DNA of 64,000 nt from the NCBI RefSeq assembly GCF_029338515.1, contig NZ_CP119988.1:868001-932000 (forward strand). Direction: 5' to 3'. Shown here in pieces: positions 1 through 10,021 of this stretch. Every line of letters begins with the position of its first letter. Position 1 is the first letter of the stretch. Both the position numbers and the translations under genes were made by a program. Origin of the DNA: Haloglomus litoreum (GTDB lineage: Archaea; Halobacteriota; Halobacteria; Halobacteriales; Haloarculaceae). The notes beneath the pieces were generated by a model. That model saw nothing but the letters and a program-made list of their open reading frames with translations. It was not told the origin of the DNA and made no database searches.

Positions 1-1009
1 TCTCGTCCAGCCCGACGACCACGTCGCCGCCGGTCGGGACCTCGACGCCGTTGACGGTCGTCGAGCCGGTCGACCCCTGGAGCACCCCCTCGGAGGGGGC
101 GTCCTCGCGGACGGAGGCGACGTAGGCTCCGCTGACCGCGGGGAGGTCGTTGGCCTCCGCGAGCAGCGGCGTGACCCCGCGGAGCCCGACGCCCATGAAC
201 GAGTGGGTGTACTCGCCGGTCTCGACGAGCGCCGGCACCACCCGCGTCGAGAGCGCCGCGCTGACCGCGAACGCGATGTTGTCGCCGCCGCCGGAGTTGA
301 CCACGCCCACCACGTTCGCGTCCAGGTCGACCAGCGGCCCCCCGGAGTTGCCGGGGTTGGCGGCCGCGTCCGTCTGGACCGCGTCGGGGATGACGAAGTT
401 GTTCGCGGCCGGGAGCGACCGGTCGACGCCGCTGACGATGCCAGCCGAGGCCGACTGCCCCAGCCCGAACGGCGCGCCAACGGCCAGTACCTCGGTCCCG
501 ACGGGCGCCTCGCGCTCGACGAACGAGAGCGGTCGCGCGTAGTCGGGCAGCGACCCGACCTCGATGACCGCGAGGTCGGAGTAGACGTCCGCCCCGACCA
601 CGGACCCCTCGCGCCAGTCCTGCCGCGCGAAGCCGACCTCGAACGTGTCCGCCCCCTCGACGACGTGCTGGTTGGTGACGACGTGGCCGTCGTAGACGAA
701 GCCCGAGCCCTGGCCGGCGCGCCCGTCCGGCCCGTACGCCCGGACGACCGCGACGCTCGGGGTCGTCGCCCGGTACGCCTCGGTGTAGCGGTTCTCCCGG
801 GTCGCGGTCGGGTCCGGGTTCGTCGACCCGTCGCCATCGGCCGGTCCCTCGGCCGGGTCCTCGGGCTGGTCGGCGGTGCTGCCGACGAACCCGCTGGCGC
901 AGCCGGCCAGCGCCGCCGTCGTCCCCGCAGCACCCAGCAGGAACGCGCGCCGGGACTGCCGACCGCCTGCACCGGGCCGCTCTTCGTGCCCGTCGTTGCC
1001 GTCGTTCAC
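1..1009 (-). CDS. HtrA/DegP-like S1C serine protease, Tat lipoprotein (C-terminus cut by window edge)
   Basis: This is a surface-anchored trypsin-like serine protease, probably for protein quality control outside the membrane. Translation from a GTG at 1009 begins with a twin-arginine signal (SRRAFLLGAAG) that ends in a lipobox (LAGC). A Thr/Asp-rich linker follows. The catalytic triad is visible as TNQHVVEG (His), YSDLAVIEV (Asp) and GNSGGPLVD (Ser). At the window edge the chain reads TVNGVEVPTGGD, typical of the start of a C-terminal PDZ domain, so the last part lies outside. No in-frame ATG precedes the signal peptide, which supports the GTG start. Confidence 0.88.
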   Translation of the reverse strand, partial: MNDGNDGHEERPGAGGRQSRRAFLLGAAGTTAALAGCASGFVGSTADQPEDPAEGPADGDGSTNPDPTATRENRYTEAYRATTPSVAVVRAYGPDGRAGQGSGFVYDGHVVTNQHVVEGADTFEVGFARQDWREGSVVGADVYSDLAVIEVGSLPDYARPLSFVEREAPVGTEVLAVGAPFGLGQSASAGIVSGVDRSLPAANNFVIPDAVQTDAAANPGNSGGPLVDLDANVVGVVNSGGGDNIAFAVSAALSTRVVPALVETGEYTHSFMGVGLRGVTPLLAEANDLPAVSGAYVASVREDAPSEGVLQGSTGSTTVNGVEVPTGGDVVVGLDE

Positions 1010-1076
1010 ACGCTGGATTCGTGGGCCCCGGGCAAAGACCCTCCGCCCTCTGGTGTGCGTGCCGACGACCCGCCCG

Positions 1077-1733
1077 CTACTCCCCGACCGGCTGTGTCCG
1101 CAGGTCGTCGAGGGTGTCCTCCAGTTCGCCCAGCCGGGTCTCGAGGTCGTCCCGGCGGTCGAGCAGGTTACTCAGCTCCTCGGTGTTGACGGTGTCCTCG
1201 TGTTCGACGGCGTTCTCCAGCGTCTCGGCGGTGGCGCCGACGAGGAAGGCCGCGACCTGCAGGAGTTCGTCGGGGGACTCGCGCGATTCGAGGAGTTCGA
1301 CGCCGCCCGAGTAGAGCTGGTACCGGATGAGCGGCACCTGCTCGCGCTCCCGGTAGGCCCCCGAGAAGTTCACGCCGGTCACGGGGTTCTCCCGGCCCAT
1401 GTCGACCTCGTCGCGGACGATGCGGAAGGGGCGGGCGAGCTGGCCGTGGGCCTCGCCCAGCCGCCGGAGTCGGTCCGCCGTGTCGTCGTCGAACTGCTCG
1501 GCCACGTCCGCGAAGAACTGGTCGTTGCCGTTGCAGCAGAGACACAGCGTGAGGAAGGTGTCGTGGTCGGTCCGGGCCATCTCGCGCAGGCGCTCCCGGA
1601 CGTGCTCGGCCTCGCCCACCAGCAGGTCCGCCTCCAGTTCGTCCAGCACGTCGCGGGCGGCCCGCTCGCGGTCGAGGAACGGCTCCACGAACGTCCGCGG
1701 CGGCTCCGCCTCGGCATCGTCGTCCCCCGTCAT
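1077..1733 (-). CDS. conserved haloarchaeal hypothetical protein with C-terminal coiled coil
   Basis: I do not recognise a function. The protein is 218 residues, acidic and mostly helical. It has a Cys pair in LCLCCNGND near residue 70 and a C-terminal Leu/Asp/Glu/Arg heptad stretch that looks like a coiled coil. There is no signal peptide or membrane segment. I chose the ATG at 1733 (MTGDDDAEAEPP) because the upstream extension is basic, Thr/His-rich and unlike haloarchaeal coding sequence. It lies between the protease and the divergent XPD-type helicase and has its own start region, so it is probably a single-gene unit. Confidence 0.7.
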   Translation of the reverse strand: MTGDDDAEAEPPRTFVEPFLDRERAARDVLDELEADLLVGEAEHVRERLREMARTDHDTFLTLCLCCNGNDQFFADVAEQFDDDTADRLRRLGEAHGQLARPFRIVRDEVDMGRENPVTGVNFSGAYREREQVPLIRYQLYSGGVELLESRESPDELLQVAAFLVGATAETLENAVEHEDTVNTEELSNLLDRRDDLETRLGELEDTLDDLRTQPVGE

Positions 1734-1881
1734 GGCTCCCGTTTGCGGGTGGGGTGGTAACGCTCTTGTGGTGGTTCGGGTCGCGGTGGCGTGGGTCGGG
1801 GCCACGTGGTCGGGGGGTACCACGGACCACTTCCACCCCGCCGCACGAACCCTTTTGCCCGAGAGCGAACAACCGGGGGGC

Positions 1882-4071
1882 GTGGCGACGAGTGACGGGC
1901 CCGGGTACCTGCGCTTCTTCCCCTACGACCAGCCGTACGACCACCAGCACGACGCGATGGAGGCCATCCGCGAGGCGCTGGTCACGGAGCGGGACGTGCT
2001 GTTCGAGGGGGCCTGTGGGACCGGCAAGACGCTGGCGGCGCTGGCCCCGGCGCTGGAGTACGGCCGGGCCGCGAACAAGACCGTCGTCATCACGACCAAC
2101 GTCCACCAGCAGACCCGCCAGTTCATCGAGGAGGCCCGGGCCATCAACGCGGCCGAACCGCTCCGGGCGGTCGTCTTCCGCGGCAAGGGGTCGATGTGCC
2201 ACATCGACGTGGACTACCAGGAGTGCCAGGCGCTCCGCGACGCGACGAGGGAGGTGGTCGACCAGGCCGAGGACGTGGCCGCGCTGGAACAGCAGGCCGC
2301 CGAGCTGCGCGAGGCGGCGAACGGCGACGCCGGGGCGGCGAACGGCGCGAGCGACCTCGGGGAGGCCCGCACCGCGGTGCTGGACGAGCTGCAGGCCGCC
2401 GAGGACCAGCTCGAGAGCGTCGAGGCCGACGCCAACGTCTGCGAGCGCTACCAGCGCAACCTGACCGGCGACACGAGCGACTTCTACGACTGGCTGTACG
2501 CCGACGTGCGCACGCCCGACGAGATCTACGACGCGGCCCACGAGGCCGGTTTCTGCGGGTACGAGCTGCTGAAGGAGGGGATGGAGGGGGTCGATCTCGT
2601 CGTCTGCAACTACCACCACCTGCTCGACCCGACCATCCGCGAGCAGTTCTTCCGGTGGCTGGACCGCGACCCCGAGGACATCGTGGCGGTGTTCGACGAG
2701 GCCCACAACATCGAGGACTCGGCCCGCGACCACGCCACCCGCACCTGCAACGAGGTGACGCTGGCGAGCGCGCTGGACGAACTCGACGAGACCGACGACT
2801 TCCGGGTCGACCCCGCAGAGCGGGTCATCCGGGCGTTCCACGACGCGCTGGTCGACGTCTACGAGGCCGGGATGAGCTTCGGCGCCCGCGAGGCACTCGG
2901 CGAGGACTGGGAGGACGTTACCATCGACGCCGACACGGGCCGCGACGACCTCACGATGGCGTTCCTGGAGCGCTACGAGGGCCCCGGGTACAAGCAGGAC
3001 CTCGAACACGCGCTGAACCTCGGGAAGACGCTCGACCAGGCCTACCAGGAGGCGTACAAGGACGGCGAGACGACGACGCGCAAGGAGTGCCAGACCCTGG
3101 CGGCGGCGGGCTTCATCGGCGACTGGATGGACGGCTCCGCGGAGCCGGGCCAGTATCCCGTCGTCAGCGTCCGCCGCACCGAGGCCGGCGTCCGCGGCCG
3201 GGCGGAGCTGTACACCTGCATCCCGCGGCAGGTGACCGAGCCGCTGTTCGACGACCTGCACGCCTCCGTCCTGATGTCGGCCACCCTCCGCCCGTTCGAC
3301 GTCCAGCGTGACGTGCTGGGGCTCGAGGATCCGGTGACGATGGCGTACGGGCTCCAGTTCCCGCCCGAGCGCCGGCGCACCTTCGCGGTCACCTCGCCCG
3401 CGCTGTTCGCCAGCAAGCGCGATGACCCCGACGTGCAGGACACGGTCGCGGGCACCATCGAGGACGCCGTCCGGTTCACGCCGGGCAACACGCTCGTCTT
3501 CTGTCCCTCCTACGCCGAGGCCGAGCGCTACTACGACCGCGTCGGGACCGACGCGACGCCCTACCTCGACCGCCCGGGTGAGCGCGCCGAGGACCTCCGC
3601 GAGCGGTTCACCGCGGGCGACGACGGGGTGTTGTTCACCTCGCTGTGGGGCACGCTCGCCGAGGGCGTGAGCTACGACGGGGACGACGCCCGCACGGTGC
3701 TGGTCGTCGGGGTCCCGTACCCGCATCTCGACGACCGGATGGAGGCCGTCGAGGACGCCTTCGCGGGTGCGTTCGGTGGCGACGAGGAGCAGGGCTGGCG
3801 CTACGCCGTCGAGATCCCGACCGTCCGCAAGACGCGCCAGGCACTCGGGCGCGTCGTGCGTTCGCCGGAGGACTTCGGGGTCCGCGCGCTCGTCGACGAG
3901 CGCTACGCCCGCTCGCGGGCCGACGACCTCGGCCAGTACTCCGTCCACGACACCTTCCCCGAGGAGGAGCGCGAGGAGCTGCTGGACATCGCGCCCGAGA
4001 AACTGAAGTTCGCGATGCTGAACTTCTACCAGGAGATGGACGCCTACGACGGTGACCCGCCACGGCCGTGA
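1882..4071 (+). CDS. XPD/DinG-type iron-sulfur superfamily 2 DNA helicase
   Basis: This is an ATP-dependent 5'-3' DNA helicase of the XPD (ERCC2) class, likely acting in repair. The 729-residue protein starts at a GTG (VATSDGPGYL), 18 bases after a purine-rich stretch. Visible motifs are Walker A in EGACGTGKTLAAL near residue 45, the DEAH box in FDEAHNIED near residue 272, and motif VI in QALGRVVRSPEDFG. Four cysteines (C106, C115, C187, C225) fall where the 4Fe-4S domain sits. An Ala/Glu/Gln-rich helical insert separates C115 from C187. It is convergent with the membrane protein gene at 4084. Confidence 0.9.
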   Translation: MATSDGPGYLRFFPYDQPYDHQHDAMEAIREALVTERDVLFEGACGTGKTLAALAPALEYGRAANKTVVITTNVHQQTRQFIEEARAINAAEPLRAVVFRGKGSMCHIDVDYQECQALRDATREVVDQAEDVAALEQQAAELREAANGDAGAANGASDLGEARTAVLDELQAAEDQLESVEADANVCERYQRNLTGDTSDFYDWLYADVRTPDEIYDAAHEAGFCGYELLKEGMEGVDLVVCNYHHLLDPTIREQFFRWLDRDPEDIVAVFDEAHNIEDSARDHATRTCNEVTLASALDELDETDDFRVDPAERVIRAFHDALVDVYEAGMSFGAREALGEDWEDVTIDADTGRDDLTMAFLERYEGPGYKQDLEHALNLGKTLDQAYQEAYKDGETTTRKECQTLAAAGFIGDWMDGSAEPGQYPVVSVRRTEAGVRGRAELYTCIPRQVTEPLFDDLHASVLMSATLRPFDVQRDVLGLEDPVTMAYGLQFPPERRRTFAVTSPALFASKRDDPDVQDTVAGTIEDAVRFTPGNTLVFCPSYAEAERYYDRVGTDATPYLDRPGERAEDLRERFTAGDDGVLFTSLWGTLAEGVSYDGDDARTVLVVGVPYPHLDDRMEAVEDAFAGAFGGDEEQGWRYAVEIPTVRKTRQALGRVVRSPEDFGVRALVDERYARSRADDLGQYSVHDTFPEEEREELLDIAPEKLKFAMLNFYQEMDAYDGDPPRP

Positions 4072-4083
4072 CCGGCCCGGTCG

Positions 4084-4722
4084 TTACACGCCCGGTCCCG
4101 GCTCCCCCGTCCGGAGGGCGAACTGCAGGCCCATCTCGTGTTCGACGAACAGTGCGAGTGCGAGGAGGAGCAGTCCGACCGACGCCCCGAGGTCGCCCAC
4201 CATGGGTGCGGCGAACGGCACCGAGTCGACACCGGCCGCGGCGAGCAGGTCCGGCCGGAACACGAGCGCGAGCCACACCGTCCCGCCCAGTGCCTCGACG
4301 AACGTGAAGAGGGCCGTCCCCGGCGTCACGAGGCTGCTGAACAGTCCTCGACCCCTGAGTACGTTGTCCTCTATCGAGTGCTGCGGGAGCATGAGGACGA
4401 ACAGTACGACCCCGGCGATACCGACGCCGGTCAACCCACCGAGCCGTTCCGCGACGCCGAGCCAGAGTATCCATATCAGCGCCTCCGAGAGGCTGAACGT
4501 CGCGATCGCTCCCAGCCGAAAGGAGAAGCCGTTGACGACGACGGTGTTGATGAGGGCCTCGAGCACCAGTCCGGCGAGGAGAATCCCGGCGCCGACGAGG
4601 GCCAGCCTCGAGAGCGTCGGCGCGTCTCGTACGAGTGCCAACCAGATGCCGAGGGTGAGCGTCTCGACGATGGTGAACACTGCAACGCCGACCGTCCGCC
4701 CGAGTGACCGGATGATCGTCAT
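4084..4722 (-). CDS. polytopic membrane protein of unknown function
   Basis: This 212-residue protein has about six hydrophobic segments, beginning with VGVAVFTIVETLTLGIWLAL. A similar ETLTLGIWLALV/EALGGTVWLALVF motif recurs in its second half, suggesting an internal duplication. I do not recognise the family. The start at 4722 (MTIIRSLGRT) is supported by a TATA element about 30 bases upstream. Much longer readings of this frame run antisense through alaS and are artefacts. It is monocistronic and convergent with the XPD-type helicase gene. Confidence 0.65.
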   Translation of the reverse strand: MTIIRSLGRTVGVAVFTIVETLTLGIWLALVRDAPTLSRLALVGAGILLAGLVLEALINTVVVNGFSFRLGAIATFSLSEALIWILWLGVAERLGGLTGVGIAGVVLFVLMLPQHSIEDNVLRGRGLFSSLVTPGTALFTFVEALGGTVWLALVFRPDLLAAAGVDSVPFAAPMVGDLGASVGLLLLALALFVEHEMGLQFALRTGEPGPGV

Positions 4723-4749
4723 CTGGCTCTCGACTCGTTCACCATCGGA

Positions 4750-4756
4750 TATAGTT
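4750..4756 (-). promoter_or_regulatory. TATA box for the membrane protein gene at 4722
   Basis: The minus strand reads AACTATA, centred about 30 bases upstream of the ATG at 4722. This is the usual spacing for a haloarchaeal leaderless or short-leader transcript and supports that start. Confidence 0.5.
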
Positions 4757-4944
4757 AGGCGCCGTGTGAAGCCCCCCGTCCCCGGGGCGACCCCCGGCGG
4801 ATGCGACTCCAGGCCGCGACCCGCTTCGGGTACGACGGTGGGCCCGGTCGCGCCCGCATCGCCGACGCCGGCGCTGTACCGCCGCCACGACACCGACCCA
4901 CCCCTTCGGAACCCTTTTAGACGAACCCCGGCCACGTAGTGGTA

Positions 4945-7746
4945 ATGAGTGACCTCACGGAGGAGTACCAACTGGAGTACTTCCGGGAGGAGGGGTTCGT
5001 CCGGCGGGAGTGTCCGGAGTGCGGCGACCATTTCTGGACACGCGACGAGGACCGCGAGCTCTGCGGTGAACCCCCCTGCGAGGAGTACGGCTTCATCGAC
5101 GACCCCGGCTTCGACGAGGCGCACACGCTGACGGAGATGCGGGAGGCGTTCCTCTCGTACTTCGAGGACCACGACCACGAGCGCATCGAGCCGTACCCGG
5201 TCGCGGCCAACCGGTGGCGCGACGACGTGCTGCTGACGCAGGCCTCCATCTACGACTTCCAGCCGCTCGTCACGTCGGGCAAGACGCCGCCGCCGGCCAA
5301 CCCGCTGTGTATCTCCCAGCCCTGCATCCGGATGCAGGACATCGACAACGTGGGCAAGACCGGGCGCCACACGATGGCGTTCGAGATGATGGCCCACCAC
5401 GCGTTCAACGCCCGTACCGACATCGAGGATCCCGACCAGTACGCCTACCAGGGCGAGGTCTACTGGAAGGACCGCACCGTCGAACTCTGCGAGGGCCTGT
5501 TCGAGGAGCTGGGCGCGGACCTCGAGGAGATCACCTACATCGAGGACCCGTGGGTCGGCGGCGGCAACGCCGGGCCCGCCATCGAGGTCATCTACAAGGG
5601 CGCGGAGCTGGCGACGCTCGTCTTCATGTCGATGGAGCAGGACCCCGACGGGGAGTACGAGCTGAAGGACGGCAACCGCTACAGCCCGATGGACACGTAC
5701 ATCGTGGACACGGGCTACGGGCTGGAGCGCTGGACCTGGATGAGCCAGGGCACGCCCACCGTCTACGAGGCCGTCTACCCCGAGACCATCGACTTCCTGA
5801 AGGAGAACGCCGGCATCGAGCACACCGAGGCCCAGGAGGACCTCGTCCACCGGGCCGCCAAGCTGGCGGGCCGGATGGACATCGACGAGGCCGAGGACAT
5901 GGCGACGGCTCGGCGCGAGATCGCCGAGCGACTCGATGTCGACGTCGAGCGGCTGGAGACGCTGATGGAGCCGCTGGAGGAGATCTACGCCATCGCCGAC
6001 CACTGCCGCACGCTCGCGTACATGCTGGGCGACGGTATCGTCCCCTCGAACGCGGGGACGGGCTACCTGGCGCGGATGGTCCTCCGGCGGACCAAGCGAC
6101 TCGTCGACAGCGTCGGCGTGGACGCGCCGCTGGACGAACTCGTCGACATGCAGGCCGACCGACTGGGCTACCGGAACCGCGACACCGTCCGGGACATCGT
6201 CCGGACGGAGGTCGAGAAGTACCGCGAGACGCTCGAGCGGGGCGGCCGCCGCGTCGAGCAGCTGGCCGACGACTACGCCGAGCGCGACGAACCCATCCCG
6301 CTGGAGGAGGTCATCGAGCTGTACGACAGCCACGGCATCCAGCCGGACATGGTCGAGGAGATCGCCGCGGAACGCGGCGCCGCGGTCGAGGTCCCGGACG
6401 ACTTCTACTCGCTGGTGGCCTCGCGCCACGGCGGCGGCACCGCCTTCGACGACGGCTCGGAGGGCATCGACGAGCAGGTCGCCGACCTCCCGGAGACGGA
6501 GAAGCTGTTCTACGAGGACCAGGACCGCACGGAGTTCGAGGCCGTCGTACTGGACGTCATCGAGCGCCCGGACGAGGGCGACGGCGACGAGCCCGTCTAC
6601 GACGTGGCGCTCGACCAGACGATGTTCTACCCGGAGGGTGGCGGCCAGCCGGCCGACGTCGGGACGCTCTCGACCGACGACGTCACCGCCGAGGTCACCG
6701 ACGTCCAGGAGGTCGACGGCGTGGTGCTGCACCGGACCGACACCGACCCCGGGAAGGGTGAGTTCGTCCGTGGGCAGGTCGAGGGGACCCGCCGCCGCCG
6801 GCTGATGGCCCACCACACCGCGACCCACGTCATCGGCCACGCGGCGCGCGAGGTGCTGGGTGACCACATCCGGCAGGCCGGGGCCCAGAAGGGCACCGAC
6901 TCCTCGCGGCTCGACGTGACCCACTACGACCGCATCGACCGCGAGCAGGTCAGGGCCATCGAGCGGGTCGCGAACGACATCGTCCGCGAGAACCTCTCGG
7001 TCAAGCAGGAGTGGCTCGACCGGAACGACGCGCAGGCCAAGTACGGCTTCGACCTGTTCCAGGGCGGCATCCCCGCCGGCACGGAGGTCCGGGTCATCAC
7101 CGTCGGCGAGGACGTGCAGGCCTGTGCGGGCACGCACGTCGGCCGCACCGGGGAGATCGGCGCCATCAAGGTCCTCGGCACGGAGCGGGTCCAGGACGGC
7201 GTCGAGCGGCTCGTCTTCGCGGCCGGCGACGCCGCCATCGAGGCCACCCAGCGCACCGAGGACGCGCTCTACGCCGCCGCCGACACGCTCGACGTCGACC
7301 CGCAGGAGGTGCCGGACACCGCCGAGCGGTTCTTCGAGGAGTGGAAGGCCCGGGGCAAGCAGATCGAGGACCTGAAGGAACAGCTCGCGGAGGCCCGCGC
7401 GCAGGGTGGCGAATCGGGCGAGGAGGTCGACCTCGGCGAGACGACCGCCGTCGTCCAGCGCCTCGACGCCGACATGGACGAGCTCCGCGCGACCGCGAAC
7501 GCCCTCGTCGAGGAGGGGACGGTGGCCGTCATCGGTTCGGGCACCGACGGCGCCACGTTCGTCGTCGCCGTCCCGGACGGCGTCGGCATCAACGCGGGCG
7601 AGGTCGTCGCCGACCTCGCGGGTCGCGTCGGTGGTGGTGGCGGTGGCCCGCCGGACTTCGCGCAGGGTGGCGGTCCCGACGCCGACGCGCTGGACGACGC
7701 GCTCGCGGCGGCGCCGGACGTGCTCCGGCAGAAGCTGGAGGCCTGA
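4945..7746 (+). CDS. alaS: alanyl-tRNA synthetase, archaeal type
   Basis: This enzyme charges tRNA-Ala with alanine and edits mischarged Ser/Gly. The 933-residue protein has an archaeal N-terminal extension with a zinc-type CPECGDHFW...[10 protein letters not shown] motif. The class II catalytic core follows (residues about 60-430), including [20 protein letters not shown]. The editing domain carries [13 protein letters not shown] and [13 protein letters not shown] zinc ligands. The C-terminal DHHA1 domain ends in a glycine-rich [15 protein letters not shown] segment. I chose the ATG at 4945 rather than the GTG at 4939. A weak TATA-like CCTTTTAG at 4913 is correctly spaced. Confidence 0.97.
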   Translation: MSDLTEEYQLEYFREEGFVRRECPECGDHFWTRDEDRELCGEPPCEEYGFIDDPGFDEAHTLTEMREAFLSYFEDHDHERIEPYPVAANRWRDDVLLTQASIYDFQPLVTSGKTPPPANPLCISQPCIRMQDIDNVGKTGRHTMAFEMMAHHAFNARTDIEDPDQYAYQGEVYWKDRTVELCEGLFEELGADLEEITYIEDPWVGGGNAGPAIEVIYKGAELATLVFMSMEQDPDGEYELKDGNRYSPMDTYIVDTGYGLERWTWMSQGTPTVYEAVYPETIDFLKENAGIEHTEAQEDLVHRAAKLAGRMDIDEAEDMATARREIAERLDVDVERLETLMEPLEEIYAIADHCRTLAYMLGDGIVPSNAGTGYLARMVLRRTKRLVDSVGVDAPLDELVDMQADRLGYRNRDTVRDIVRTEVEKYRETLERGGRRVEQLADDYAERDEPIPLEEVIELYDSHGIQPDMVEEIAAERGAAVEVPDDFYSLVASRHGGGTAFDDGSEGIDEQVADLPETEKLFYEDQDRTEFEAVVLDVIERPDEGDGDEPVYDVALDQTMFYPEGGGQPADVGTLSTDDVTAEVTDVQEVDGVVLHRTDTDPGKGEFVRGQVEGTRRRRLMAHHTATHVIGHAAREVLGDHIRQAGAQKGTDSSRLDVTHYDRIDREQVRAIERVANDIVRENLSVKQEWLDRNDAQAKYGFDLFQGGIPAGTEVRVITVGEDVQACAGTHVGRTGEIGAIKVLGTERVQDGVERLVFAAGDAAIEATQRTEDALYAAADTLDVDPQEVPDTAERFFEEWKARGKQIEDLKEQLAEARAQGGESGEEVDLGETTAVVQRLDADMDELRATANALVEEGTVAVIGSGTDGATFVVAVPDGVGINAGEVVADLAGRVGGGGGGPPDFAQGGGPDADALDDALAAAPDVLRQKLEA

Positions 7747-7806
7747 GGCGGCCAGTCGGCGGCGACGGACGCCGGCTCGCGGTGGATCTCACGGCTGCGG
7801 GGCAAG

Positions 7807-7813
7807 TTATATA
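7807..7813 (+). promoter_or_regulatory. TATA box for the MscS channel gene
   Basis: TTATATA sits about 30 bases upstream of the ATG at 7842 in otherwise GC-rich DNA. The spacing fits a transcript with a leader of only a few bases. Confidence 0.6.
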
Positions 7814-7841
7814 GCACGGTCCTCGGTATCGTCGGCGATTC

Positions 7842-8723
7842 ATGCGTCCACTCCAGCTCGGTTTCCAGCTCGACCCGCAGCAGTACGTCCCGGCGGTCGT
7901 CAGTGCGCTCACGACGCTCGTGATCTTCGTCGTCGTGTTCGTGCTGGTCTACACTGTCGGTAAGGCAGTCGTCACCAGAACGGTCGAGGGCAGCCTCGAG
8001 CGTCGCGAGTTCGACCCGACCATCGTCAGCCTCGCCGTGAGTACGACCGTCGTCGTCGTGGCGGTCCTGTCGGTCGCCATCGCCGCGACCGTCGCCGGGT
8101 TCGGCGTCGTCCTGGCGGCGTTCGCCACCCTGGCCGGTGCGCTGGCGCTCGCCGTCGGCTTCGCCGCCCAGGACCTCATCGCGAACTTCGTCGCCGGCAT
8201 CTTCATCATCCAGGACGAGCCGTTCGAGGTCGGCGACTGGATCGAGTGGAACGGGAACAGCGGCGTGGTCCGGGAGATCCAGCTCCGGGTGACGAAGCTG
8301 GATACCTTCGACAACGAGATGGTCACGGTCCCGAACAGCGACCTCGCCGGCGCGGCCGTCGTGAACAACGTCGCGAACGACCAGCGCCGGGTCTCGGTCG
8401 GCTTCGGCATCGGCTACGAGGACGACATCGAGCAGGCCCGCGAGGCGATCATCGACGAGGGAGTGGCCATCGACGGGGTCCTCGACGAGCCCGAGCCCTC
8501 GGCGCCGGTCACGTCGCTCGGTGACTCCGCGGTCGTCCTCTCGGGTCGCGTCTGGATCGACCCCGAGGAGCACAGCTACGGTGCGGTCCGCGCGCAGTTC
8601 CTCGAGGCGGTCAAGGAGCGGTTCGACGCCGAGGGGATCGATATGCCGTACCCCAACACGGAGCTCTCGGGCACCGTCGAGGTGTCCGGCGCGGACGAAC
8701 CGGCGGCCGTCAGCGGCGACTGA
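7842..8723 (+). CDS. MscS-family small-conductance mechanosensitive channel
   Basis: This membrane channel opens on hypo-osmotic shock and releases solutes, a relevant role for a halophile. The 293-residue protein has three transmembrane helices in its first 120 residues. The pore-lining third helix is Ala/Gly-rich (LAGALALAVGFAAQD). The MscS beta-domain signature FIIQDEPFEVGDWIEW follows, then a cytoplasmic alpha/beta vestibule. The acidic C-terminus ends in VSGADEPAAVSGD. The length is typical of the minimal MscS form. It has its own TATA box, so it is probably transcribed independently of alaS. Confidence 0.93.
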   Translation: MRPLQLGFQLDPQQYVPAVVSALTTLVIFVVVFVLVYTVGKAVVTRTVEGSLERREFDPTIVSLAVSTTVVVVAVLSVAIAATVAGFGVVLAAFATLAGALALAVGFAAQDLIANFVAGIFIIQDEPFEVGDWIEWNGNSGVVREIQLRVTKLDTFDNEMVTVPNSDLAGAAVVNNVANDQRRVSVGFGIGYEDDIEQAREAIIDEGVAIDGVLDEPEPSAPVTSLGDSAVVLSGRVWIDPEEHSYGAVRAQFLEAVKERFDAEGIDMPYPNTELSGTVEVSGADEPAAVSGD

Positions 8724-8782
8724 GCGCGTTCCCCTGTCGCGCCGACCGCCGTGTCGACCGTCCCGGGGCCCCGCCGTGCCAA

Positions 8783-8790
8783 TCTATAAC
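8783..8790 (+). promoter_or_regulatory. TATA box for the thiolase/DUF35 operon
   Basis: TCTATAAC lies about 32 bases upstream of the thiolase ATG at 8819, the spacing expected for a near-leaderless haloarchaeal promoter. Confidence 0.55.
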
Positions 8791-8818
8791 ACCGACCGGT
8801 TCGTCAGTTTCCGCACTC

Positions 8819-10021
8819 ATGCCACAACCGGTCATCGCGGCGGTCGGTAGCTCGCCCATCGGGCGGACGGACCTGCCCGGTCGGGACCTGTTCTCGCTGG
8901 CGCTCGCGGAGGCCTTCGACGGGCTCCCGGCGCCGGCGGAGCTGGTCGGGGCGCTGTACGCCGGCAACCAGTCCGAGCGCTACGAGAACCAGATCATGCA
9001 CGGCACCCTGCTCGCGGAGTGGGCGGGGCTCCGACACGTCCCCGCCGAGCGGGTCGAGGGCTGCGCGGCGGCCGGCGCGCTCGCGCTCCGCCACGCCGTG
9101 AAGGACGTCCGCAACGGCGAGCACGACGCGGTCCTCGCGTGCGGCGTCGAGAAGATGACCGCCGGCGGGACCGCCGGCGCGACGGAGTCGCTGGCGGCGG
9201 CGTTCGACCGCGCCATCGAGCAGCGCTCCGGCGTCACCGCGCCCAGCCAGTACGCCCTGCTCGCCCAGCGCTACCTCCACGAGACCGACGCGACCGAGCG
9301 CGACCTCGCGCGCATCGCGGTGAAGAACCACCGCAACGGCGCCCGGAACCCCCGTGCGCAGTTCGGCGAGGAGATCGACGTCGACACCGTCCTCGAGTCC
9401 CAGCCGGTCGCGCCGCCGCTGAAGCTGTTCGACTGCGCGCCCGTCGGCGACGGCGCGGCCGTCGTCCTCGTCACCAGCGCCGAGACCGCCGCCGACCTCG
9501 GGGTGCCGGCCGTCGAGCTCGCGGGGACCGGCGCCGCGGCGAACAACATCGCCGTCGCCGAGCGCGACATGACCCACATCGAGGGGGCACGCATCGCGGC
9601 CGAGCGGGCCTACGCCGAGGCCGGTATCGAGGCCGCGGACGTCGACATCGCGGAGGTCCACGACGCCTTCACCGTCTCCGAGGCGCTGCTCTCGGAGGCG
9701 GTCGGCTTCGCGCCCGAGGGGCGGGGGTACCAGAGCCACCTGCCGCCCGCCGAGCGCGACGACGGCTGGACCGACGTCGCCCTCAGCACGAGCGGCGGGC
9801 TGAAGGCCCGGGGCCACCCCATCGGCGCGACCGGCCTGCTGCAGGCCGTCGAGGCGTACGAGCAGTTGACGGGCGTGGCGGCCGACCGGCCGGGCGGTGC
9901 GGGTGGCCCGGACGGGGGCCCCGACGCTCCCGAGACGGCGTTCCTGCTGAACGAGGGCGGCGTCGCCGACGCGGTGACCGTCGCGCACGTCCTGACCGCG
10001 GGGCCGGAGGTGGGCCGATGA
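8819..10021 (+). CDS. thiolase-family protein (acetyl-CoA C-acyltransferase type)
   Basis: This 400-residue protein has the thiolase fold and would condense or cleave acyl-CoAs. The nucleophilic Cys is C82 in VEGCAAAGALA. The catalytic His residues are in EVHDAFTVSE and ARGHPIGATG. It belongs to the archaeal thiolase group that pairs with a DUF35 protein. Its stop overlaps the next start (ATGA), so the two are translationally coupled. No HMG-CoA synthase is adjacent, so a mevalonate role is not shown. A beta-oxidation or degradative thiolase is equally possible. Confidence 0.9.
   Translation: MPQPVIAAVGSSPIGRTDLPGRDLFSLALAEAFDGLPAPAELVGALYAGNQSERYENQIMHGTLLAEWAGLRHVPAERVEGCAAAGALALRHAVKDVRNGEHDAVLACGVEKMTAGGTAGATESLAAAFDRAIEQRSGVTAPSQYALLAQRYLHETDATERDLARIAVKNHRNGARNPRAQFGEEIDVDTVLESQPVAPPLKLFDCAPVGDGAAVVLVTSAETAADLGVPAVELAGTGAAANNIAVAERDMTHIEGARIAAERAYAEAGIEAADVDIAEVHDAFTVSEALLSEAVGFAPEGRGYQSHLPPAERDDGWTDVALSTSGGLKARGHPIGATGLLQAVEAYEQLTGVAADRPGGAGGPDGGPDAPETAFLLNEGGVADAVTVAHVLTAGPEVGR

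Noticed and set aside
1168-3948. 926-codon minus-strand open frame opposite the XPD-type helicase
   Set aside because: It is antisense to clear helicase motifs, has no recognisable domain and shows the typical GC-rich shadow composition.
4084-7137. 1017-codon open frame on the minus strand through alaS
   Set aside because: Long antisense frames are expected in GC-rich DNA. The translation is Val/Arg/Leu/Asp-rich shadow sequence opposite a certain alaS gene. Only its last 212 codons (the membrane protein) look real.
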